From Comamonas sp. Y33R10-2 (GTDB lineage: Bacteria; Pseudomonadota; Gammaproteobacteria; Burkholderiales; Burkholderiaceae_C), in the NCBI RefSeq assembly GCF_019355935.1, contig NZ_CP079925.1:1674001-1738000 (forward strand): a DNA stretch of 64,000 nt, given 5' to 3'. Below, piece after piece: positions 1 through 8,231 of this stretch; position 1 is the first letter of the stretch; each line of letters opens with the position of its first letter. The position numbers were made by a program, and so were the translations under genes. The notes beneath the pieces are model-generated. The model saw only the letters and a list, made by a program, of their open reading frames with translations. It was not told where the DNA came from and searched no databases.

Positions 1-1
1 A

Positions 2-394
2 ATATCTCAAATATTACCAATCCTTATTGAAATATGGCAATTAACTCATAATAAAATTAGACGCCCATCTATATTCTCCAAAAGTACCATCGTTGTTATT
101 GAACAGCCCGAGCTTCATCTTCACCCAAGAATGCAATACAAAGTTGGAGTATTATTTTGCAAAGCAATTCGCTTAGCGAAATTAAATGATATTGATTTAA
201 AACTCATACTAGAAACTCACAGCAAAGAAATTGTAGACTCTATCGGAAAATCAATCGAAGATGAGACTATCGATCACAATGAAGTTGGGATTTATATAGT
301 TGATAAAAAGCAAAATCCAAATGTAATTAAGTCGAAATTTGATAGTGATGGATATCTAGTTAATTGGCCTTATGGTTTTTTTAATGGATCTTAA
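2..394 (+). CDS. AAA-family ATPase, C-terminal part (DUF3696-like), cut by window edge
   Basis: The reading frame is open from the left edge of the window and ends at TAA 392-394, so only the last ~130 residues are present. A Walker B-like segment (IVVIEQPELHLHP, about 95-130) is followed by ETHSKEI, the switch-histidine region of SMC/ABC-like and OLD-like ATPases. The tail (dsDGYLVNWPYGFF) resembles the end of DUF3696-type ATPases. The Walker A motif lies outside the window. The next gene starts at the base after this stop codon, which implies translational coupling. Base composition is visibly AT-rich compared with the rest of the window, a sign of horizontal transfer. ATPases of this type are common in anti-phage systems. 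The defence role is inferred. Confidence 0.75.
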   Translation: MSQILPILIEIWQLTHNKIRRPSIFSKSTIVVIEQPELHLHPRMQYKVGVLFCKAIRLAKLNDIDLKLILETHSKEIVDSIGKSIEDETIDHNEVGIYIVDKKQNPNVIKSKFDSDGYLVNWPYGFFNGS

Positions 395-1480
395 ATGCTA
401 TTTTATATTTCCTATAAATTTGCCAATGCACTTTCAACTTGTTCAGACTGCCAAGATGTTCTATCCCAACTGATTGACTCAAGAAAATCTGGAACTCATT
501 TGATTTATGCAAACAAAAAATCCAGTAATTTAATATTAAATTTCCTGAGTGCAAATAATAAAAGACATTACGAGCTATTTAATAATATTAGTAAATTATT
601 CATAGAAAAAAAATCACTCATAAGAAAGCTCGAAAAATTTATTTATCTAACTGACAATTCAAATAATATAATCAAATCATTAAGTAGGATACTTATAATT
701 CCAGCTTCTATAGCTAATAATTCTCAAATAACCTACCCCACTTTATTTCTTGGAGAAAACATTAATGACTGTAATTTCTATGCTTTAAAAATAGCAAAAA
801 ACTACAAAAAGACCATCTCTCCTGAATTACATAACTTATCTATAAATTCGCGAAGATTCGAAGGAGGTGGAGGTAGTTGCACTCATGTTCCATATGGAAG
901 ATATAAGAGCAATAAGATTGATCTTTGTCTTTGCATAGCCGATTCAGACAGAAGCTACCCTTCAGCAAATCTTGGCAATACAGCGAACCTCATTCTTGCA
1001 CAAGATAAATTATATGAAAACCAATTATGTGATTTTCATATAATTGATTTCTACAGTGCAGAAAATCTTATACCAATTGAAATAACTTTAAAAATCAATA
1101 CTGAAGGAAAAAGTCAACAGCAATTAGATTTACTTGATGAATATAAAAAAATAAGGTCTATTAATGAATGGCGGTATTTGCCAATGAAAAAAGGCTTTAA
1201 TTGTCAAGAAATTCGCGAGTCAAAAGCAACAAGTACTTTTTGGAAACGTAATTTATCTCGAACAGGAGTTAATTTAAATTGCTGCTTAGACGAAGAATGT
1301 CAGAATGTAATTCTGCCGAGCGTCAGTGATAAGACATTAATTAAGTCAATTTCAGTCCCCGGTTCTGATTGGGAATATTATTTAAATTCAGAAAAAAATA
1401 AAAGCATTATGAAATCTTACGAAAAATTAACAAACACGATTATCAGTTGGCTTTGTGCAGGAAGTCCAATCAGAACATAA
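395..1480 (+). CDS. TOPRIM-like (DUF4435-like) partner protein of the upstream ATPase, putative defence effector
   Basis: 361 residues, starting immediately after the ATPase stop codon. No confident family assignment can be made by eye. Three features in order resemble a TOPRIM fold: an acidic segment after a strand (TLFLGENINDCNFY, residues ~115-128), a DxD motif (CIADSDRSYP, ~187-196), and a later SAENLIP segment like the EN(Y/L) element of DUF4435 or OLD nucleases. A GGGGS stretch lies between the first two. ATPase plus TOPRIM protein is the known make-up of PARIS (AriA/AriB), and Gabija and OLD systems use similar modules, so a nuclease effector is a reasonable inference. The gene is very AT-rich like its partner. 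It could also be an uncharacterised cargo protein without nuclease activity. Confidence 0.6.
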   Translation: MLFYISYKFANALSTCSDCQDVLSQLIDSRKSGTHLIYANKKSSNLILNFLSANNKRHYELFNNISKLFIEKKSLIRKLEKFIYLTDNSNNIIKSLSRILIIPASIANNSQITYPTLFLGENINDCNFYALKIAKNYKKTISPELHNLSINSRRFEGGGGSCTHVPYGRYKSNKIDLCLCIADSDRSYPSANLGNTANLILAQDKLYENQLCDFHIIDFYSAENLIPIEITLKINTEGKSQQQLDLLDEYKKIRSINEWRYLPMKKGFNCQEIRESKATSTFWKRNLSRTGVNLNCCLDEECQNVILPSVSDKTLIKSISVPGSDWEYYLNSEKNKSIMKSYEKLTNTIISWLCAGSPIRT

Positions 1481-1543
1481 TCAATTATCAATTTCTCATT
1501 TACAATATCTATACTTAACACTCGATATAAAATTATTTGCATG

Positions 1544-1573
1544 AAAAAGGCATTCAAAAGACTGCCTTTTTTG
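1544..1573 (+). terminator. Hairpin terminator after the ATPase/TOPRIM-like pair
   Basis: A 9-bp stem (AAAAAGGCA/TGCCTTTTT) encloses a 10-base loop and ends in a T run about 65 bases after the upstream stop codon. The A-rich left arm would let it work in both directions. Confidence 0.6.
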
Positions 1574-1600
1574 AATGAGTTCAGATACTTGATTGCTTAA

Positions 1601-1696
1601 CACTGGCGATAATCCCGTGCAAGAGTCATGCACCACTTCCACCGCCATGCCAATGGATTCCCTAAGCGTTAGCTGGGGATGAATGATCTTGCCAAT
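1601..1696 (-). pseudogene. Decayed duplicate of the lpdA 3' end
   Basis: Read on the minus strand this encodes a peptide colinear with the last ~32 residues of LpdA at 3570. Shared blocks include IGK, IHP, ESIGMA and SCT, with about 22 of 32 positions identical by eye. No lpdA sequence precedes it, so it is an isolated 3' fragment. The intact copy lies 2 kb to the right in the same orientation, and the Fic gene lies between the two. This is the signature expected when a segment inserts at, or recombines with, the 3' end of a host gene and displaces the old end. Confidence 0.75.
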
Positions 1697-1721
1697 TCAT
1701 CAGCACACCAACCGCCCCCAC

Positions 1722-1929
1722 TCACTCCGCCGAATCCGCCTCAGCCTCCGGAAACAAAAACCGCAGCGCATCAGTGGCCATGCGGTCGCCCATACCCAGC
1801 ATGCGGGCCATGAACTGCACCTGATCGAGGCAGATATCCAGCGTACATAGTCGGCCCAAGCGATGAGCGCCTGCTCGCTTAAGTTGCCGCGCCCGTCCAG
1901 ATCAGCACGCTGGAAACTATTGCCAAGTC
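1722..1929 (-). pseudogene. Fic-family protein, C-terminal fragment with frameshift
   Basis: Minus-strand translation gives two in-register pieces joined by a one-base shift near 1845-1855: ADLDGRGNLSEQALIAW, then LDICLDQVQFMARMLG, ending at TGA 1722-1724 after a Glu-rich tail. The pattern RGNLSE...L...CLDQV.FM is typical of the C-terminal helical part of Fic proteins of the DUF4172/Fic type. An in-frame stop lies upstream, so only this scrap survives. It differs in sequence from the C-terminus of the intact Fic gene next to it, so it is a separate paralogue and not a duplication. Confidence 0.65.
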
Positions 1930-2010
1930 TTCAAACAGGATGAAATATTAGTCAAAACAGCCTGTAGCGGAGGTAACTCATAGGCAAGCAGCTATTAAAA
2001 ATGAAATTCG

Positions 2011-3429
2011 CTACTGCTGCCAAGCCTTCAACTCGCTAGGCCGCAAGCCATAGCGGGCCAGCACGCCTTCGTGCAAGCGGCGCAGCTCATCCAAGATCAG
2101 CGCTTTGACTTCTGCGCGCTGTTCGGGTGGAACAATGGCTTGTATCGCTTGCTCAACTAGCGCAACCCCATCAGCTTGGGGCTGTTTGACTACGGCTTTT
2201 ACGGTGTCTTTGATGAGGGTGCGGTACGTCAGCCGCAATGGATCAGGTTCGGCCAAGGTTTGGCGAATGGCTGTGTATTCCTGCGTGCTGCGCTCATAGG
2301 CCCAGATAAACAGGTCGCGCAGCATCTCCACCCGGCCCATTTCATAGATACCGAGCATGGCTTGGGCATAGGTGTCGGCAGGCACATCCACAAAGGTCAA
2401 CGGGCACAGGTTGGCGCGAAACAGCGGCGCATTGGCCGCCAAGCGTGAGACGCGTTTGTTGATATCCGCAAACGGCTGCAGGTACGGCATATGCACCATC
2501 ATGAAAAACGCCTGCTCGAACGGGTCTTGTATCTGGTTGACCTTGCCCAAAATCACGTTGAGCAACTCATCGAGCACTTGAGGCGTACTAATGGGGCGGT
2601 ACACGCTGCCTGTAATGTCTACGGCGTGCTGGCGCACCCGGCCTTCGTCGGCAGGGTTGGGCAGCAAGTTTTCGGCCAGCGCGGCGTGCAGGTTCATGAG
2701 CAGGTAGCGGCTCCACAGCGGCTCGCCGGGCTGCAAGGTGCTGGCACTGTCCACCAGCAACTCAATGGCGGCTTTATGGTTCAAGATCATCTGCGTCTCG
2801 ATACGGGCCTTCCCCTGCGCGGCCGTGCCCTCTTCAATCAGATGGCGGGTATCAAGGCGCGAGTAGGTATTGCCCTCCATTTGGCTGGAGGCCCAAGACA
2901 GGTCTATCAGCAGCCGGTTGAGCACAGCTCGGCTGTAAGTGCCCGCAGGCGCGGCTGCATCGGGGGTGCGCCCCATGGCGTGGAGCTGGCGGCGCACGGT
3001 CTCTGGCAGGTAAAAGCGGTGGTTGGGCTGGTAGCCCTCCAGCAAGTCGCGCTGATAGCCCACGGGTTTGCGCAGCGTCAGCGGCTGCTGGATGTAGTCG
3101 CGCACCTCTTGGGCATCAGGGGCAAGCTTCAAATGCGCTACGCCCTTGGCACTATGCAAGGTTTCTGCCGCCATAGCGGGCACCGCCACGGACTGCACCG
3201 GCGGCTTGACGCGATAACGGCGCCCTCGCCCTTCCCCCAAGGACACGATGTACCCATCCGTCACCCATTGCGCCAACCAACGCTGCATGGTGCGACGCGA
3301 TAGCTGTGGCAATTGCGCCAATAATTGCGCCACAGATACCCCCAATGCGCCTGCATCTCCTATTTTTTGAAGCAGAGACGCCTCATCAGCACTCAGGTTT
3401 GCGGTATATGGCGTGATTTCTATGGACAT
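2011..3429 (-). CDS. Fic-family protein with N-terminal winged helix and atypical catalytic motif
   Basis: 472 residues. Residues ~10-70 look like a winged-helix DNA-binding domain (LSRRTMQRWL recognition region). A Fic domain occupies roughly 140-390. SSQMEGN (~181-187) fits the inhibitory motif (S/T)xxxE(G/N). The active-site loop reads YLQPFADINKRVSRL instead of HPFx(D/E)GNGRxxR, so the catalytic His is Gln and the second Gly is Lys. Canonical Fic enzymes AMPylate target proteins. This variant loop occurs in a subgroup whose chemistry is unclear to me. The start (ATG 3427-3429) has only a weak ribosome-binding site. Copies of a 12-bp repeat just upstream suggest autoregulation by the winged helix. 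The gene lies between two lpdA 3' ends and is probably acquired. Confidence 0.8.
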   Translation of the reverse strand: MSIEITPYTANLSADEASLLQKIGDAGALGVSVAQLLAQLPQLSRRTMQRWLAQWVTDGYIVSLGEGRGRRYRVKPPVQSVAVPAMAAETLHSAKGVAHLKLAPDAQEVRDYIQQPLTLRKPVGYQRDLLEGYQPNHRFYLPETVRRQLHAMGRTPDAAAPAGTYSRAVLNRLLIDLSWASSQMEGNTYSRLDTRHLIEEGTAAQGKARIETQMILNHKAAIELLVDSASTLQPGEPLWSRYLLMNLHAALAENLLPNPADEGRVRQHAVDITGSVYRPISTPQVLDELLNVILGKVNQIQDPFEQAFFMMVHMPYLQPFADINKRVSRLAANAPLFRANLCPLTFVDVPADTYAQAMLGIYEMGRVEMLRDLFIWAYERSTQEYTAIRQTLAEPDPLRLTYRTLIKDTVKAVVKQPQADGVALVEQAIQAIVPPEQRAEVKALILDELRRLHEGVLARYGLRPSELKAWQQ

Positions 3430-3430
3430 G

Positions 3431-3500
3431 ATGGCGCAATTATGCAGCAGTCATGGCGCAATTAAAATAAATGCGCCATATTGCAAAATAATTGCGCCAT
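3431..3500. promoter_or_regulatory. Repeated operator upstream of the Fic gene
   Basis: ATGGCGCAATTA occurs exactly at 3431-3442 and 3453-3464 (22-bp period). Its reverse complement TAATTGCGCCAT is at 3489-3500, with a shortened inverted copy (ATGCGCCAT) at 3471-3479. The array fills the gap between the Fic start codon and the lpdA terminator, as expected for an operator overlapping the promoter. AATTGCGCCA-like words also recur inside the first codons of the Fic gene near 3312-3335. The binding protein is inferred to be the Fic protein's own winged helix. Confidence 0.6.
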
Positions 3501-3520
3501 TTAGCCGTTCCATCAGACAA

Positions 3521-3547
3521 CAAAAAGGCAGCCCGGAGGCTGCCTAT
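3521..3547 (-). terminator. Terminator of the pyruvate dehydrogenase operon
   Basis: On the minus strand an AGGCAGCC/GGCTGCCT stem with a short loop is followed by TTTTTG, just beyond the lpdA stop codon. Confidence 0.8.
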
Positions 3548-3569
3548 GCTGTTAGCAAGCGTAGAAAAC

Positions 3570-5396
3570 TTACTTGCGTACGGGTGGCACGTCCGTGCAA
3601 GAGCCGTGCGCCACTTCTGCCGCCATGCCGATGGACTCGCCAAGGGTCGGGTGGGGGTGGATGGTCTTGCCGATATCGACAGTGTCCGCGCCCATTTCAA
3701 TGGCCAGAGCAATCTCGCCAATCATGTCCCCAGCGTGCGTGCCGACCATGCCGCCGCCCAAGATACGGCCGTGGCCGTGGGCCTCGGGTCTGTCATCAAA
3801 TAGCAGCTTGGTAAAGCCTTCGTCGCGGCCGTTGGCAATGGCGCGGCCAGATGCGGCCCAAGGGAACAGGCCCTTCTTGACCTTGATGCCTTGCGCCTTG
3901 GCTTGGTCTTCGGTCAGGCCGACCCAAGCGACTTCAGGGTCGGTGTAGGCCACGCTTGGAATTACGCGGGCGTTGAAGGCGGCAGCTGCCAGCTCCTTAT
4001 TGCCTTGCAATTCACCGGCGATGACTTCAGCGGCCACATGCGCTTCGTGCACGGCCTTGTGCGCCAGCATGGGCTGACCCACCACATCGCCAATGGCGAA
4101 GATGTTGGGCACGTTGGTGCGCATCTGAATGTCCACGTCGATAAAGCCGCGGTCAGTCACAGCCACGCCGGCTTTTTCGGCGCTGATCTTCTTGCCATTG
4201 GGCGTGCGGCCCACGGCTTGCAAGACCAGATCGTAGGTTTGCGGCTCAGGCACGGTGACGCCATCTTTGGCGGGCGCGAACGAGACCTTGATGCCTTCGG
4301 GCGTTGCTTCAGCACCCACGGTCTTGGTGTTGACCATGATGTTGTCAAAGCGCGGCGCGTTCATCTTTTGCCAGACCTTGACCAAGTCGCGGTCAGCGCC
4401 TTGCATCAGGCCGTCCATCATTTCCACCACGTCAAGGCGTGCGCCCAGCGTGCTGTAAACGGTACCCATTTCCAGACCAATGATGCCGCCGCCCAGAATC
4501 AGCATGCGCTTGGGCACATTTTTGAGGTCCAGCGCGCCGGTTGAATCCACCACGCGGGGGTCCTTGGGCATGAAGGGCAGATGCACGGCTTGCGAGCCCG
4601 CAGCAATGATGGCGTTCTTGAACTGAACGACCTTTTTGCTGCCGGTCTTGTCTTGGCCTTCACCCGTGGTTTCTTCCACTTCAAGGTGGTTGGCAGAGAC
4701 AAAATTGCCGTAGCCACGCACGATGGTGACCTTGCGCATCTTGGCCATCTGGCCCAGACCGCCGGTCAGCTTGCTGATGACTTTTTCTTTGTGGCCGCGC
4801 AGTTGGTCGATGTTGACCTCAGGAGCAGCAAACTTGATGCCAGCCACTTCCAGGTGTTTGACTTCGTCCATCACGGCAGCCACGTGCAGCAGCGCCTTGG
4901 AGGGGATGCAACCCACGTTCAGGCACACGCCGCCCAGCGTCTTGTAACGCTCAACCAGAATGACTTTCAGGCCCAGATCGGCAGCGCGGAAGGCTGCGGA
5001 GTAGCCGCCGGGGCCACCGCCGATGACGACGACGTCGCAGTCCATGTCCACGGTGCCGGCAAAGTTGCTGGCCACGGGGGCAGGAGCAGCAGCCACTGGA
5101 GCTGCCACAGGTGCGAGAGCGGCTGCGGCGGGCGCTGCGGCAGGAGCGGCTGCACCGGCAGTGGCTTCCAGCGAGATGATGACGGAGCCTTCGGCAACCT
5201 TGTCACCGACCTTGACCAGAATGGCCTTGACCACGCCAGCGTGGCTGGAAGGGATCTCCATGGAGGCTTTGTCAGACTCCACGGTCAACAGCGATTGGTC
5301 CACGGCCACGGTGTCACCGGGCTGAACCAGCAGTTCGATCACGCCAACTTCGGCGAAGTCGCCAATGTTAGGTACCTTGATATCGATGAGGCTCAT
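3570..5396 (-). CDS. lpdA: Dihydrolipoyl dehydrogenase (E3) with N-terminal lipoyl domain
   Basis: 608 residues. This is the E3 component of pyruvate dehydrogenase; it reoxidises dihydrolipoamide on E2 using FAD and NAD+. Residues 1-80 form a lipoyl domain with the modified lysine in [12 protein letters not shown], followed by an Ala/Pro linker (~85-115). The FAD-binding motif [13 protein letters not shown] lies at ~125-137. The redox-active disulfide is in [13 protein letters not shown], a second dinucleotide-binding [10 protein letters not shown] is near 305, and the catalytic HPHPTLGE is near the C-terminus. An E3 carrying its own lipoyl domain is usual in beta-proteobacteria. It is the last gene of the aceE-aceF-lpdA cluster, and its 3' end is duplicated as a remnant at 1601-1696. 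Confidence 0.97.
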   Translation of the reverse strand: MSLIDIKVPNIGDFAEVGVIELLVQPGDTVAVDQSLLTVESDKASMEIPSSHAGVVKAILVKVGDKVAEGSVIISLEATAGAAAPAAAPAAAALAPVAAPVAAAPAPVASNFAGTVDMDCDVVVIGGGPGGYSAAFRAADLGLKVILVERYKTLGGVCLNVGCIPSKALLHVAAVMDEVKHLEVAGIKFAAPEVNIDQLRGHKEKVISKLTGGLGQMAKMRKVTIVRGYGNFVSANHLEVEETTGEGQDKTGSKKVVQFKNAIIAAGSQAVHLPFMPKDPRVVDSTGALDLKNVPKRMLILGGGIIGLEMGTVYSTLGARLDVVEMMDGLMQGADRDLVKVWQKMNAPRFDNIMVNTKTVGAEATPEGIKVSFAPAKDGVTVPEPQTYDLVLQAVGRTPNGKKISAEKAGVAVTDRGFIDVDIQMRTNVPNIFAIGDVVGQPMLAHKAVHEAHVAAEVIAGELQGNKELAAAAFNARVIPSVAYTDPEVAWVGLTEDQAKAQGIKVKKGLFPWAASGRAIANGRDEGFTKLLFDDRPEAHGHGRILGGGMVGTHAGDMIGEIALAIEMGADTVDIGKTIHPHPTLGESIGMAAEVAHGSCTDVPPVRK

Positions 5397-5502
5397 ATGC
5401 GCTCCTATCTTGGTTTTTGTCTCGGTACGGCCTGAGGTCTTGTCGCTCGGGCCGCTGAAAACGGTTTATCTGGTCGGTGAAGCTGGTGTCTAAAACAGGA
5501 CT

Positions 5503-6381
5503 TCAGCTCCAGTCAAAGGTCTGCACAACGGTGCGGCTTTGCGGCTCATAGAACAGCAATATTTCGCAGTCGTGGGCGGTGAACTCGTTGGCGTAGGTGC
5601 TGGCAATGAATACAAAAGGTGCACCGGTTTCCGGGTGGATGGGGTGAATGCCATCGCCTGTGCCGATGTCGCTGAGCAGCGCATCGGTCACATTGCTCCA
5701 GTTGCCGCCCCAGGAGGGGCCGCCCAGCACACCCAGCAGATAACGCCCACTGGTCGAGTCATAGCAGTCCGTGCCCGGTTCATACAAAGGCAGCTTGGCC
5801 ACTTCAGCCGCATCATCCCAAGGTTTGGCAGGGTTCCAGCCGTTGGCTTGAAAGTCTTGCTTGGCTTGGTTGTAGATGGCGTGCTGGGTGGCGTAATGCA
5901 GCTCCATCACGTCGCGCCACGAGTATTTAGCCTCGTGATGCAGCGCAAACGGCGGCTCTGCGCCCAGCTTGACCAGCTCGCGGTGCTCAGTGCGCACCTC
6001 GCGCCAGTCCAGCGACTTTTCCGTCCAGTCGGCACGCTCGGGTTGCTCCAGCATGAAGTAGCGCCAGTCGCCCAGCAGCTCGTACTTGCCTTCGGCGTTC
6101 AGCTGAAAAGCCAGCCAGTTGGGTTTGAGCAAAGTGGTGTCAAACGCCCCTGCGCTCCACTCGCCCACCACACCCTCTGCAGGTTCACAGGGGGCTACAA
6201 GGTGTATCGGCCCGCTCCAGGCATCGTCAAGCATGGCAAGGTCGATCGTCACCAGCGGCAGAAAATGCCGCGCGTACTTCTCGACCGGTTCGGCAAACAC
6301 ATCGGCCACCGCCGGGAAAGGCGTAAGACCGGGTATGACACCGCGTACATGCTCGATGGGATGCTGTCTCAGGTTCTTCAT
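5503..6381 (-). CDS. Conserved hypothetical protein inside the pyruvate dehydrogenase cluster
   Basis: 292 residues, cytosolic by appearance, with no signal peptide or membrane segment. It is rich in Trp and aromatic residues, and the C-terminal half ends ILLFYEPQSRTVVQTFDW. That ending recalls the closing strands of DUF1963 (YwqG-like) proteins, but the match is too weak to assign. It sits between aceF (125 bp away) and lpdA (106 bp away) on the same strand and is probably co-transcribed. The start codon is not certain: the ATG at 6381 is used, but an internal start is possible. No function can be given. Confidence 0.7.
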   Translation of the reverse strand: MKNLRQHPIEHVRGVIPGLTPFPAVADVFAEPVEKYARHFLPLVTIDLAMLDDAWSGPIHLVAPCEPAEGVVGEWSAGAFDTTLLKPNWLAFQLNAEGKYELLGDWRYFMLEQPERADWTEKSLDWREVRTEHRELVKLGAEPPFALHHEAKYSWRDVMELHYATQHAIYNQAKQDFQANGWNPAKPWDDAAEVAKLPLYEPGTDCYDSTSGRYLLGVLGGPSWGGNWSNVTDALLSDIGTGDGIHPIHPETGAPFVFIASTYANEFTAHDCEILLFYEPQSRTVVQTFDWS

Positions 6382-6506
6382 CTCAAGGGCAAAAGTGGGT
6401 TGAAGGAAGGACTGCTACTCAAAAACCATAGCTACTAGCCCAGATACTCTCTAGGCTACAAGCCGATTTCATTCAAAACCGGCCTGTATTCAGCGTGAAT
6501 CTCGCC

Positions 6507-8213
6507 TTACAGCAGAATGCGACGGTAGTCGGCCAGCACAGCGCCCAGGTAGGCGTTGAAGCGGGCAGCAGCAGCGCCATCGATCACGCGGTGGTCGTAG
6601 CTCAGGCTCAGCGGCAGCATCAGGCGCGGCTGGAAGGCCTTGCCGTCCCACACGGGCTGAATGCTGCCCTTGGACAGACCCAGAATTGCTACTTCAGGTG
6701 CATTCACGATAGGCGTGAAGTCCGTGCCACCAATGCCGCCCAGCGACGAGATGGAGAAGCAGCCGCCTTGCATGTCGGCCGCACCCAGTTTGCCGTCGCG
6801 GGCCTTCTTGGCCAGCTCGCCCATTTCCTGGCTGATCTGCATGATGCCCTTCTTGTCGGCATCCTTGAGCACCGGAACGACCAGGCCGTTCGGAGTGTCA
6901 GCGGCAAAACCGATGTTGAAGTACTTCTTGTAGACCAATGTGTCGCCGTCGAGCGATGCATTGAACTCTGGGAACTTCTTCAAAGCCGAGACCACGGCCT
7001 TGATGACGAAGGCCAGCATGGTGACCTTCACATCGCTCTTGGCCTTGGCGCTTTCAGCATTGGTGCTGACGCGGAAGGCTTCCAGCTCAGTGATGTCGGC
7101 CAAGTCGTTGTTGGTGACATGGGGGATCACCACCCAGTTGCGGTGCAGGTTGGCGCCCGAGATCTTTTTGATGCGGGACAGCTCTTTGCGCTCGACCTCA
7201 CCGAACTTGGCGAAATCAACCTTGGGCCATGCCAGCACCTCCAGACCGCCGACGTTGCCGCCAGACGACTTGGCAGGCGCTGCGGCTTGCTGCGCCAACG
7301 TTTGCACCGCACCGGCCATCACCGACTTGGTGAAGGCTTGAATGTCATCAGCCGTGATACGGCCCTTGTTGCCCGAGCCCTTGACTTCAGCCAAAGGCAC
7401 GCCCAACTCACGAGCGAACTTACGCACGGAAGGCGATGCGTGAGGCAGCTGACCCGAAGGCGCAACCGTGGGGTTGTGCGCTGGAGCAGCCGATGGTGCG
7501 GGGGCAGCAACGGGAGCGGCGGCTTGCACTGGCGCTGCTACAGGAGCAGCAGCTTGAGCGACTGGAGCGGTGGCCTCAGCCTGTGCTGATGCCGGTGCAG
7601 TAGCTGCAGCGCCTTGCACAGTGATTTGACCAACCACATCACCGATGTTGACGGTGTCGCCAACCTTGATAGTCAGCGCCGTGATGGTGCCGGCCGATGG
7701 CGATGGAATCTCCATCGAAGCCTTGTCGGACTCCACGGTGAACAGCGATTGCTCAACTGTCACGGTGTCGCCCACCTTGATCAGCATTTCAATCACAGCC
7801 ACGTCCTTGAAGTCACCGATATCGGGAATCTTCAGGTCCACGGTGGTGGATGCAGCAGGTGCAGCAGCGACCGGTGCCTCAACCGGTGCTTGTGCCACAG
7901 GAGCGGCGGCAACGGGTGCCGGCGCGGCAGCAGCCACAGGCGCCTCAGCAGCCGCTGCTGGGGCAGGAGCCGCGTCAGCGGTTTCCAGCACCACGATCAC
8001 GGAGCCTTCTTTGACCTTGTCGCCCAAAGCGACCTTGATCTCTTTGATCACGCCAGCGTGGCTGGAAGGGATCTCCATGGAGGCCTTGTCGGACTCCACG
8101 GTCAACAGGGACTGCTCGACCTTGATGGTGTCACCCACCTTGACCAGCACTTCGATCACGCCAACTTCTGAGAAGTCGCCGATGTCGGGGACTTTGATGT
8201 CTATTGATGCCAT
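6507..8213 (-). CDS. aceF: Dihydrolipoamide acetyltransferase (E2) of pyruvate dehydrogenase
   Basis: 568 residues. It moves the acetyl group from E1 to CoA and forms the core of the complex. There are two tandem lipoyl domains (residues ~1-75 and ~120-195), each with [12 protein letters not shown] carrying the lipoylated lysine, joined by Ala/Pro/Val-rich swinging linkers. A peripheral-subunit-binding domain (SPSVRKFARELGV, ~262) follows, then the catalytic domain with SYDHRVIDGAAAARF near the C-terminus. It starts 18 bp after aceE with a GGGAGACACTGAAC-type ribosome-binding site, so the two are one transcription unit. Confidence 0.97.
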   Translation of the reverse strand: MASIDIKVPDIGDFSEVGVIEVLVKVGDTIKVEQSLLTVESDKASMEIPSSHAGVIKEIKVALGDKVKEGSVIVVLETADAAPAPAAAAEAPVAAAAPAPVAAAPVAQAPVEAPVAAAPAASTTVDLKIPDIGDFKDVAVIEMLIKVGDTVTVEQSLFTVESDKASMEIPSPSAGTITALTIKVGDTVNIGDVVGQITVQGAAATAPASAQAEATAPVAQAAAPVAAPVQAAAPVAAPAPSAAPAHNPTVAPSGQLPHASPSVRKFARELGVPLAEVKGSGNKGRITADDIQAFTKSVMAGAVQTLAQQAAAPAKSSGGNVGGLEVLAWPKVDFAKFGEVERKELSRIKKISGANLHRNWVVIPHVTNNDLADITELEAFRVSTNAESAKAKSDVKVTMLAFVIKAVVSALKKFPEFNASLDGDTLVYKKYFNIGFAADTPNGLVVPVLKDADKKGIMQISQEMGELAKKARDGKLGAADMQGGCFSISSLGGIGGTDFTPIVNAPEVAILGLSKGSIQPVWDGKAFQPRLMLPLSLSYDHRVIDGAAAARFNAYLGAVLADYRRILL

Positions 8214-8231
8214 GTTCAGTGTCTCCCGTTC

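Noticed and set aside
5060..5160. GCAGGAGCGGC-type repeats as a regulatory or mobile repeat
   Set aside because: They encode the Ala/Pro linker after the lipoyl domain of LpdA; the same occurs at 7500-7560 and 7860-7975 in aceF.
4581..5435. Long antisense ORF over lpdA encoding a His/Asp/Gln-rich protein
   Set aside because: It is the complement of the lipoyl/FAD-binding coding sequence, with low-complexity composition typical of GC-rich antisense frames and no family pattern.
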